NCBI GenBank assembly: GCA_964058845.1
Contig: CAXKVR010000424.1
Coordinates: 1 to 64,000, forward strand
Origin: Carex sylvatica
Lineage: Eukaryota; Streptophyta; Magnoliopsida; Poales; Cyperaceae
DNA: 64,000 nt
Reading direction: 5' to 3'
The translations under genes were made by a program, and so were the position numbers. Within the stretch, counting starts at the first letter, position 1; every line of letters starts with the position of its first letter. The notes below the pieces were generated by a model, which saw nothing but the letters and a program-made list of their open reading frames with translations, was not told where the DNA came from and searched no databases. Positions 11,468 through 22,300 of this stretch are shown here, one piece after another.

Positions 11468-11743
11468 CCGAAATTTTTAGAAATACCATAACTCATTAAA
11501 TGATAAATCAAAAGACCACGATTCTGTGGAATTTCAAAAAATAACATGGCCGCATCAGGGGAAGCGACCGTCTAGGGGATGCGGCCACCTTTTTTTTTTT
11601 CTTTCTCGTGCGACTGTTCAATCTGAACGAAAAAAGGGAGTGGCCGCACCTAGAGGATGCGGCCGTGTCAAAATTTAAAATTTTCAGAAAATATGACGTT
11701 TTGATTTATTATTTTTAGAGTATGGTATTTTTAAAAATTTCGA
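11468..11743. mobile_element. Inverted-repeat MITE (Mutator-like candidate)
   Basis: Arms of about 100 bases pair: the left begins CCGAAATTTTTAGAAATACC, and the right, reversed, begins TCGAAATTTTTAAAAATACC. Both lead into GC-rich cores carrying GATGCGGCC-type words. The flanks are TTGTGACTG (11459-11467) and TTGTGATTG (11744-11752), a 9-bp duplication with one mismatch. No ORF. Confidence 0.68.
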
Positions 11744-13400
11744 TTGTGATTGTGTTGTTCAGTCATATCATCATATATGGTTCAGAAAATCTGATATAGT
11801 TTATCCCTATTGAAGAGACAGTATGTGGGATATCCTTTGAGGAAATAATGGAATCTACACAAAGATGCTTCACTTTTATCTGATTTTTAGAACAACGAGA
11901 ACTTGACAAGTCATGAACAAAAATGAATGCATTAACTTCTGAATCACTCGCTACACATTCGGCCGTTCATATCTGTTCACAAAAATTCAAACTCCCACAC
12001 GTGGGAATCATTAAATAAACAACAAAAAGATAAACTTGTAAATGTTTTTTTTAGGATTTCAGTGCCATTTTTGTTTGTTTGTATAGGTTCTTTTAGTCTA
12101 ATTATTAAGGTAATATTATTATTTGTATAAATAATTACATGATTAAAAATTCAACTATAAGTTCTTTTTATGAATAATTAAAAATCTTAATCTCATTTTT
12201 ATTTTAAAAAACTGAAATATCAACTGTGCACAGTTAATTTATATTTTTGTATAGTGACTTGCACTGTGAAGTTGTGAACTGATTTCACATTATCAGTAGC
12301 GGTCTTATATAGAAAGAATATAATCAATTAATCTTTATTTATTTTAATTTTTTAATTTATATATAATTTTTTATACATTTTAAAGTAAAATGTCATGATA
12401 TTGTAAAAAAAAATTGAAAAATTGAATAGTGACTACTAAAAAATGATATTGTAAAATTATCTTCATTCTTTGAAGAAAATTTTATATAATTAATCTCTAG
12501 TTCGAAAATTTAACTCCATTTCTTAGGTTCAACTTCAGACGGGAGGACGTGGAGGGAGGGAACAACAAATTCTTTTTGCAGATGTGAGAGCTTGCGAAAT
12601 CCAAGCTGACCATACAAGCTCACCTGCTCCAGATTAGAATCGGAGAGGTAGCAACTACTATTCGGAGGGGAGCGACTAGGAAATTTTGACGAAATCTGTC
12701 ACTCTTAATTTAAAATACAGGTTTTACTGTTCGGATGATTGTCTCTCCCTCATCATCTCGTTTCCTTCTTTTTCTTTAATGAAAATTTCTCCTCCAATAA
12801 TGAAGCACAACCTCTCTTCTTTTTTTTCTTTTTCTTTTTTTTTCAATTTGTGGAGCACAGTCTTACACACCACAGACAAAGAAAACACTGCATAATTAGT
12901 TATATTAGTTATATATTTTTTTCAAACTTTCCAGCAGCCAACTATGACCACTGCTTGAGGTGACCTGGCGAGACATAGTAGAGAGAGAGGGTTGGCATGC
13001 CGCATGTGCATAAACAGATTTAAGTCAGAGGGTTTAGTCTTCCAGTCAAAGTCAAAGGGTTTAGTCTAGAGAGTGGGGGCATGCACGAACCTCCTTTTTT
13101 TTTTTTCTAAAATAGAAAAAAAAGATTTGTGAGGAATTTTCGGTGTTTAACTGGTAACGAAGAAAATTATGCTATAATCTACACTAAAACAATTCGACAT
13201 CCGAATTAAATCATACCAAGATTTATCTGAAATCTCATAACATTGAAACTTACATGATCCAGATCATTGTCACTAAAACTAGAAAAAAAAAATATAACAA
13301 ATCCGAATAAGCCGTTCTGATGTAATCCGAATTCAAATCGAATCTGACTAAATATCACTTAATTAGAAACGAAGATTGAGAGGGAGAGGTGAACAAACTT
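11744..13400. other. Intergenic DNA
   Basis: AT-rich. 12312-12540 resembles a decayed copy of the element at 8103-8451 (words such as AAAGTAAAATGTCA and ATATTGTAAAA). No gene recognised. Confidence 0.4.
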
Positions 13401-13561
13401 TTGTACCTAGTTGATGCGTACGACAAGGAGAGGTTTGCAGAGTCAAAGAAAGAGCTCGATGCTCTTCTCTCGCAACAATTCCCTTCCTGATTTTGGGGAA
13501 CAAGATTGACTTCTCGTATGCATCCTCAGAAGAGGAGCTGCACTACTACCTGGGGCACACA
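13401..13561 (+). pseudogene. SAR1 small GTPase fragment (pseudogene)
   Basis: One frame from 13401 reads LYLVDAYDKERFAESKKE and continues to LDALLS, followed in another frame by PFLILGNKIDFSYASSEEE and a short tail ending YYLGHT. This is the segment of the COPII GTPase SAR1 containing the NKID guanine-specificity motif. About seven residues normally present between the two blocks are missing, and the junction shifts the frame, so the piece cannot encode a working product as it stands. The earlier P-loop and switch regions and the C-terminal end are not visible. Similarity stops near a GTATG that could be an old splice donor, hinting at a captured genomic exon rather than a full retrocopy. 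Confidence 0.8.
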
Positions 13562-15208
13562 TGTATGAATTAACAAAGTTATGTACATACTATCATTTGC
13601 AACTTGTAACAATTAATAGTTATTTTAGAAAAGTCTTCATGGCTTCTAACAATTTTTGGCATCAAAGATCTGGATCGAATGAGATGAGATGGCAGCTCTT
13701 TAGGAGTTTAGGAATTACATGATTGAGTCAAAGCCGGGATAAGGATTGATTTGGGCAAGCCTCTTCTCAGCGGGGATCTTGAGCAATCGATCTGGAAAGA
13801 AGCCCAAAGAGAAGAAATAGGAGGAGATGATTCTCTTTGCAAGAGAGAAGACATGGTTGATTTACTAGAACATGAAGTTATGAGGGGTATACATATAAAT
13901 TTCTCTACATTATGTTGCTATGTTGCCATGTGTTGCATTATATTATTTTGTTATGTTGCCCTTTTGTAATCTGCACTAATCAAGAAATGCACTTCTGTTG
14001 ATACTTCTGCATTCCAAGCATGAGAACGGTTATTTTCATATTACCTACACACAAAAAAATGTGCTAAACTTAACAAAATGATTACTAAAATTAAGTAACA
14101 GTAAAGAGGAAGAGAGAATTTGAAGTCTGTATTCTATATATATTTTCATGTCAATTTACAATACGCTTTTATAGCAATCAAGAACAAAAGAGTCTGACTG
14201 AAAGTAGTTACAACATAATTTGTTAAAACTGTTTGTTGTGCGCTTCTGGTAAAAGCTGCTGGTAGAGTTGCGCCAGTGTTATATGCTCTAATAAAAATGA
14301 TTAAAAGCAAGCACAAACAAAATTGGATTGCTTTATGAATCAAAATAACGACAAATCATTAATTAAAATCGTTAAAAAATAAATTACTGAAATTGAACTT
14401 ACCTGGAACAAAAGAGGCTATAAAATTGAATACATTTGAAGCTATAAAATGTGCACTATAATATTTTCACATTTAAAGCTTAATTGAATACAACTCAATA
14501 GGACTTAGTTGTCATGAGGCCAAATTTGGATAACTAATCAACGGTTACAAAAGTAACCAACACAGTACTGTTTCTTACTGGTAAAACAACATTTCATATA
14601 CATACTGATATGTAACGTAAAAAGAAAAAGTCAAATTTCATATACAATAATCAAAGTCATATTTCATATACATACTGATAATCAAAGTCAAAGACATAAT
14701 TCATATATTTCATATACATACTGATATGTAATGCAAAAGAAATTCGGTACCCTAACTTTTACCCAAATCAGACAAAACCCTAAATCTTACACTTACTCAC
14801 TAGGAATCCATGATTTGTCCATGTCATCTAATCACAACTTGAGTGGTGGTGTGACAGCGGAAGTGGAGGCAGAGTGGCGGCAGAAGTGGCGGAGTGGTGG
14901 CGGAAGTGGGAGTGGAGGCAGAGTGGCGATAGTAAGAGGGGGCGTATTTGCTGTCTAGATTTCGTGAGGTGGAGTGGAAGAGAAGCATGAGTTATGTTTT
15001 TAGTGAGAAGAGTATTTTAGTAATAATTATTATTATTATTTTTATAACAAGACTAATATCTAATAATACAGTATAAATAGACAAATTTATAAATTAACTA
15101 AGTTTAGAGTGATATTTTTCTAATTTTAAAATTTTGAAGTAACAAATAACTAATTTTCTCTTTTATTAAATACCGGATTGATGTACAGAAGGGCAAAGGA
15201 ATTAAGAG
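13562..15208. other. Intergenic DNA
   Basis: No secure gene. An open frame at 13751-13969 begins with a plausible hydrophilic stretch but dissolves into AT-rich hydrophobic codons. Short direct repeats with CATATACATACTGATA occur at about 14590-14730, and a GGCGGAAGTGG-type purine-rich repeat at 14850-14935. Confidence 0.4.
14850..14935 (+). repeat. Purine-rich GTGG/GAGG low-complexity repeat
   Basis: Short, imperfect repeats of AGTGGCGG, AGTGGAGG and similar words. No domain is recognised in any frame. Confidence 0.55.
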
Positions 15209-15689
15209 TAGGGGTGGCAATAAAGCTCGTAGCTCGATCGTGATTCGCATCTGATTTGTTCAGTAATAGCTCGCTCGTTATTAGACTGAACTGTTAACGA
15301 GCCAGCTCGTCACTAGTTCGGTCCAGAATTAACGAGTTCAAGTTGGAGTCAAGCTTGCTCGCCAGCTAGCTCGGCTAGGCATCAATTTGTGAATTTGTGT
15401 GCATTTTATACTATTTGGCTCGGTCCAATTCTGTTCAACTAGATCCAAAAAGTTTGTAGAATTCATTTTTTTTTTTAAACAACATCCAATCAGAATCCAG
15501 CGAGCCAGCTCGTCAGCTCGTGAGCTAGCTCGTCAGCTCGTGAGCTAGCTCGGGCTGGCTTGTCATGATTTCAAGCTGAGGTTTTAGCTTGGATGCCCTA
15601 GGTCCAGCTCGCTCGGCTGTAGCTCGGTCCAAAATTAACAAGTTAAGCTAGGACCTAGCTCGGATCGAGCCAGCTCATTGCCACCCCTA
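15209..15689. mobile_element. hAT-like element with TAGGGGTGGCAA termini
   Basis: Ends are TAGGGGTGGCAA on the left and its complement TTGCCACCCCTA on the right, a perfect 12-bp inverted repeat. The interior is rich in CGAGCTAGCTCG-type palindromic words. Flanking 8-mers ATTAAGAG and ATTATACA match only partly, so the duplication has decayed. Related elements lie at 27718-28553 and 34866-35805. Confidence 0.75.
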
Positions 15690-18342
15690 ATTATACATTT
15701 ATTGAATATACAGAAAAGTACAATAAAAATATTGTTTTTGTTGCTTTCATTAAATTTTGCACGAGTAAATTGTATATAAAAAAAAGCCCTTTAAGATATC
15801 ATTCATGTTTTAATAAAGACAATTAAAACTCTCAGTTATTACATGTCAAGAACCTGAGTGCAGATTCATGTTAGCATTTATATTATAACGATATCTATGT
15901 TGAATATTATTTCTAATTAATTGACGATGACATGAATATTAATGCTAATATCGATTTAATTGATATATAACACTGCAAATTATTATATCAGTATACACAT
16001 TTATTTTGTATTATAAGTGTTACTATGTTTAGTTGTCCACACTGATTTTATTGCTAGAATAAAATTGATTTATTATTATACCAGTTTAGTAAAAATTGAA
16101 AAAGTTCTACAAATCAAACTGTATTTTGTTTTGGGCCAGTGAAGCCCGTAGGCAAAATCAAACTGTAATTGAGCGATTTTGTACAATTTACTCTTTTCAC
16201 AATATTTTTTCATTCGAGCCCAATCTCTCAATATACAGCTGGATCATGGGCCTAATGGCCTATGGGCCTTTTAATTATTACCATCATCTAAAAACTCAGA
16301 TCAAACTGGATCAACTACGGTAAAGATTTTAACAGAGCAGTTTTAACTTCATACAGCGCAAAACTATAGAATCAAAACAGAAATACATATGATTCGTATG
16401 CTGCCTGAAACCAAACCCGTTCATAAAAATCACCTAAACTTCAAGATCCGCAAGGTACTCGGTTAGATCTGAGTCGTTCAAGACGAATTTGCACAAATCT
16501 TACAGTGAAGCCCCTATCCGGCTCGAGATTGTGGAATGCACGGGTTTAATATAAGAGAAAAAGCTTCTATCCCCAGTCTTTTATCCACATTTTGTTCACA
16601 GACGTTTCAGATAAGATTTAAACTGCTTTTAACTGTCAATATCTGACTTTCACTTATTTAAGAATCTTTCTCCGTATATAATTTCAAATATACTTCTTTC
16701 TAAAACACAAATTATCTATTCCTTTCTAAAATTCCAACACCGACACCACTTCAGTGGTCATTTCCTTCTCACGAAAATCGATCATCATCGTTAGATCAGC
16801 CAACGCTTCAGTCAGACCATCTCTGCTTAGTCAGGTTGTCATCGTCCTCCTCCTCGACTGTTCGACGAAATAGATCTGTTTGTTTAATTATGTGCCTCAG
16901 TGCATGCGTCTTCTCCTCAATTAGCTTTATAATTGTTTGGCTTCTGACGAGCGAGCCTATTCGAAAGGTCACTGAAAGCAAGGTCAACCGATTTCCCTTT
17001 GCTGAAATCAATTAACGAGCAAGCCTATTCGAAAGAGTACAAATATCAAATGAGCGATTATTGATCAACATTTAAGTATTGCTTTTTTTTTCATTGAGTA
17101 TTGTTTTAGTTTTATAGATTCGCTGTCAATTTAGCTTTATAACGATTCGATTCGGCGAGTGCAACTAAAATTAGAAAGATATGAGTATTTTCAAGCTTTT
17201 GTTGATTATCAACATTTAAGTATTTTTTTTCTTTGACTCTTCGTGTCATGATAATTCAATTTTTTCTTTGAAATTTTTCGCAAGTTAAGCACAACTTCAT
17301 TATTACGCTCTATGTATCGCTACCGATCTGTTGTTTCTAGTGGATCTTGATCCGATCTAGTAATATTTCAAGTCTGATCTGATCTGATCTAACAGGCCAG
17401 CTGTTAATCTGGTATGGTTTTGTATTTTTTTTTTTTTTATGGATTGACCGTTAATCTTGTTTTTTATTTGGATTGAATGTCAGCAACGAAATTTAAATTC
17501 AGTGAGTTATTTACTGAAATTCATCTAATAGGTTTAAAGGTTTTAGTCATTATTTTACAGGTTTTATTTGTTAGGTTAAAAGGTTTTGTATACTATTTTT
17601 TAGGATATGTTTTATAGCTTTACAGCATATATCAAATATTTTACATGATCTATGCGTTTTACTTCTTTTCATCATTTTTCTGGATCTGTTTAACAGTTTT
17701 TCAATATATATATGCAATATCTTACAACATATATGCAATAGTTACAGGATCTGTTGAACAACGTTACAAATTTAAATTTTCAATATTTATCTAATATGTT
17801 TATAGAATATATACAATGTTTTACATGATCTATGCAAAATTTACCGGTTTTGTTTAACAATTTTACTAATTAGATATTTTACAGGATTCAGTTTACACTT
17901 AGACATGATATCTCAAAAGAACGTGTGATTCTTGTGATGAGGCTTCGTACTCATCCCAACAATATTTACAGAAAGTTGTTAATATAGAAGTTTTATATTT
18001 TCATAGTTTTTTTGATGCTATTCTGAATGTGGAATGATATACTTAGATTATTGTTGTGTTGAACTGATGTGTTTTGTTGAGCAATTGTGTATCACAGTTT
18101 AGAATTGTTATATTTGTATTTAAGATGTGTCAGTTTATAGTATTGAGTTATTGTTGTTTTTATTTATTGTGTTTTTATTTTGAATGTTCTGGATGTAGTA
18201 TACATGCAGTTGATTTATAGTTTAGATTTAGAAATTTTACAGTATTGATTTTTTGTAAGTTGTATGCTTTGTTTTTGTAGTTGTTGACAATTTTATAGCA
18301 TTGAAATTTTGTATTTTATAGTTTTTACATTTTCTTTTTCAC
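15690..18342. other. Intergenic AT-rich DNA
   Basis: No gene recognised. 17500-18340 is an AT-rich tract with loose words such as TTTTACAG that grade into the tandem array that follows. Confidence 0.45.
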
Positions 18343-18800
18343 AGTTTAAGTTCACAATTTTACAGTATTATAACTTTATATTTTTTAAATTGTATTTAAT
18401 CGTTTTCATCTGCTAATTTTACATTGTTGTAAATTTATACTTTTTACGTTTTGTTTTTGCAGTTTAAGTTCACAATTTTACAGTATTGAAAATTCATATT
18501 TTTTAAATTGTATTTAATCGTTTTCATCTGCTAATTTTATATTGTTGTAAATTAATATTTTTTTACTTTTTGTTTTCACAATTTTAGTTGACAATCTTAC
18601 AGCATTGAAAATTCATATTTTTAAAATTTTATTTAATCGTTTTCATCTGCTAATTTTACAATTTGGTAAATTTGTAGTTTTTACCTTTTGTTTTCATAGT
18701 TTAACTTGATAATTTTACAGTTTAACTTGATATTTTTGCATGTCTGCAATTTTATAGTTTTTACCTTTTGTTTTCATTGTTTAATTTGATAATTTTATAG
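18343..18800 (+). repeat. AT-rich tandem repeat, unit about 118 bp, over three copies
   Basis: Successive units share CACAATTTTACAGTATT, TTTAATCGTTTTCATCTGC and TAATTTTA, spaced about 115-120 bases apart, starting near 18345, 18462 and 18580 and fading into shorter, more degenerate copies to about 18800. It lies about 0.6-1 kb upstream of the LUT1 start codon. Confidence 0.75.
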
Positions 18801-19360
18801 TATTCATTATTGTCTTTTGATCACTTTTTTGTCAAAATAACTGCTAATAACTAACATTAACTGCCAATAACTTTCTATAACTGCAACTTCCGAAAGTACA
18901 ACAAGTGGTCCTTTTGAAAGTACAATTTTTTTGTCATGTTGTGCAAGTTGCAATCTGTTTCTAATAGTTGCTGGATGTGTTGTGATTAACTGACATATTT
19001 TATATGATATATTGTATAATTGTACAGCATGCAAAAATAATTTTATAGTATTCGCACTAGTGAAATATGTGGACAAATTGTGAACAAAGATTTGTGGACA
19101 ATTAGACGTTTTTTTAATATAAATCTTTTAATTTTTTCTGACGTGGCAGAACAGATCGGGTGGTACGGTCCGTACGGATATAATCTAAAAAAATTGAGCT
19201 GCTATTGGGATCCGAATTCGCCTCGCTGGCTCGCTCCTGTTGAGTGTAAGGGGAGTGCTTTAAGATTGGTCTCATGGATTGGTCTCACCTCATCCCGACC
19301 ATTCGTTCTCTTTTATACCTCTCAAGACTCAGGCCATCATTCTCCACTCGCCAAGTCGCC
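18801..19360 (+). promoter_or_regulatory. Proximal upstream region of LUT1
   Basis: The region between the tandem array and the LUT1 start becomes GC-richer and CT-rich from about 19200, as expected for a promoter-proximal region and 5' leader. No TATA box was assigned with confidence. An in-frame upstream ATG exists at 19274. Confidence 0.35.
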
Positions 19361-22300
19361 ATGGCTACTCTCTTGGCTGTACCTCTCCCCCCTCGTGTTG
19401 CACCGTTAATGTCACCTCGCCGCTTATTTAAACCCCACAGGCGCCTCGTCGCCACTGCCTCTCTCGACAAAAATAAAGGATCTGGCGGTTCATGGGTCAG
19501 CCCGGACTGGCTCACCTCGCTGACTCGAACCATCTCTCCGCGCGACGACTCGGGCATCCCAATTGCCAATGCAAAACTGGATGACGTGTCGGACCTGCTT
19601 GGTGGGGCCCTCTTCCTGCCCTTGTACAAGTGGATGATGGAGAACGGCCCGGTGTACCGACTGGCAGCTGGGCCCCGCAATTTCGTGATCGTGAGTGACC
19701 CTGCTGTTGCAAAGCATGTCTTGAGAAATTACGGGAGTATATATGCAAAGGGCCTTGTGTCAGAAGTGTCAGAGTTTCTATTCGGCTCTGGGTTCGCCAT
19801 AGCAGAAGGTTCGCTCTGGACGGTATATGAATTTTGTCTTTTCTTTTCTTTTTTTTTGAGAAAAAATGTGAGTCGAGCCCACATTTGATTTCATTAATAA
19901 TGATATAGTTACAAGAGTTTTGTAACCGGTATAAAGAAAATGAAAAATGCTCAAACAGTTGAACATGGAAAAAATAAAAAAATAAAAAAGAAATACCAGT
20001 AAAGTAGAAAAAAAAATTATGAAACTAATTGGCGTGAAAAAGAAAAACTTATGTAATTTATTTTGGCTACATGTCTCCAGCACGGTTGTGCTCTTCCTTT
20101 CCCCTGTCAGTTTACCAGTATTACAATTTTTATCCAATACCGGTTAGCACCCTGGCTGTGATACGCCCCTGTACCAGCATGTCAATTGGTACCAGTAAAA
20201 TCATCCGATACAATGCCTACCACTATGCCCTCTGATCCAGTACGAGAACCGATACCAGGACCGTTACTTGTACCAGTAGGTGCAGTTTCTGCCTCTCCAT
20301 GTACCAGGCGTCCATTCTGGTACTGGCCAGTCGCTGTGATGTTTCTGTTAGGTTCCCTTTCAGTTGTGTGCTTGTAGAATCTTAATTGCCAAAGGATTCC
20401 TCTATCAATTCGTCTTGGTTCTTGCATGAGTTTGTGAAGCATCTCGCACATCGCTCTCTCCACAAAACAAATTTCATAATTAGTAGTGCGGCCACCTGTA
20501 CCTGTTCAAGTCTTCCCACCTTTTTTTGTTTGCAATCTGTTAGCTTCTATGAATTATGAATTTGCCTAGATTTTTAGTACATGGATGCTCTTACACATGA
20601 TAATTGTTCATGACTACCAAACATTGATGCTCCATTATAAAAATCAGCACTTGTTCTAACAGTCATCATATGTATTCCCAAAGTAGAAACTGAATATGTG
20701 GTCAGTTTAGGATCACAGCGGCTGATACTGCAAGTTGGCAATAGCACATTTTGGTTTTCTTTATATCTAGTCCAGTCTAAGCTTAATACATTCAATAATT
20801 AGGACAATTTTATTGTTCTATACACATTTAGTATCTACCATCAATTGTTTTACATGTTTAGGTAATTATTTTGATAGTTTGTTCAATTACACAGATAAGA
20901 AGAAGGGCAGTTGTTCCATCTCTGCATAAGAGGTTTCTATCAGTGATGGTTGAAAAAGTATTTGCCAAATGTGCTGAGAGATTAGTAGAGAAACTTAATC
21001 CATATGCTTTGTCTGGGGAGCCTGTAAATATGGAAGCAAAATTCTCTCAGCTAACTCTTGATGTAATTGGTTTGTCATTATTCAACTACAATTTTGACTC
21101 GCTAACTTCTGACAGCCCAGTTATTGATGCTGTTTACTCAGCACTGAAGGAAACTGAGCTTCGCGCTACTGATATTTTACCATACTGGAAGGTGTGTTAA
21201 TATTGTAGTTAGATTTTTCATTATCAATTCCCTGCCCTGATTTGGCTTTTCTTTTTTCTTTTTCTTTCTTTTGGTTTAAATGACCAAAAAATGTCTTGTT
21301 TTTTCTCTCTTATGTTAGATAAGTATTCTTTGCAAGATTATACCGAGACAAATAAAGGCAGAGAGAGCTGTTAGGATAATACGAGAAACAGTAGAGGAGC
21401 TGATAAAGAAATGCAAAGAAATAGTGGAAGCTGAAAATGAACAAATTGAAGGGGATGAATATGTAAATGAGGCTGATCCAAGCATCCTTCGATTTCTACT
21501 AGCTAGCCGCGAAGAGGTCTTTCAAAATACTTAGAAAGTTATGATATCATCATTTGCTTTTGTTAGTATCTCTGTTGGTTATCCATTATTTTTCTGAAAT
21601 TTCTTCCAATGATGGCTTTTCTTTTGTGTCATGTTTGGTTGTGGAGTAAAGCTAATGAGGATTATTGCTTACTCCATCTTACACATATTTTACACCTTGT
21701 TTGGCATTTTAAGTCATGTCTTAAATTAATCTGCCTTGAGGAGTAAGATGATGGGAAATGAACATCTGCCTATGACAATGGGTCCAATAGGTGGAGTAAG
21801 TGTAGAGTAAGTTAATCTGCCTGGAGAACTGGAGTAACTTTTAGGATTAACTCACCTCTTATTCCCTCTTACTCCATCTTACTCCTCTTTTGGCAACTTA
21901 AGTGTGGAGTAAGGGGTTTACTCCACCTCTTACTCCATAACCAAACACGGCCATGTGTATCTGTTTATGCTTAGTAGTTTTCATATGACTACATTGCGAA
22001 AAAAGTTAATTTGTAGTTTCTGATAATGCCCTTTTACAAAAAAAATTTCTCATAACAACACAATTTTCCATCATCTTTGTTGATTTGCATTATTTGGTCT
22101 CGTTGTTTCATTTAGGTTTCCAGTGTTCAACTGAGAGATGACCTCCTATCAATGTTGGTTGCCGGTCACGAAACCACTGGCTCTGTTTTGACATGGACGT
22201 TGTATCTATTAACCAAGGTGTATATGTCAGTGTGAATTCAAGCATTATGAATTTGATGATATTGTTCAAATAGTTCAACCATCTGATATCTGGCGATGTT

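Noticed and set aside
13751..13969. 72-codon plus-strand frame starting MGKPLLSGDLEQS
   Set aside because: The start looks protein-like but no family is recognised, and the second half is AT-rich hydrophobic noise; no splice sites supported.
18343..18800. Array-like repeats that might suggest CRISPR
   Set aside because: Units are contiguous tandem copies without unique spacers, in a plant genome.
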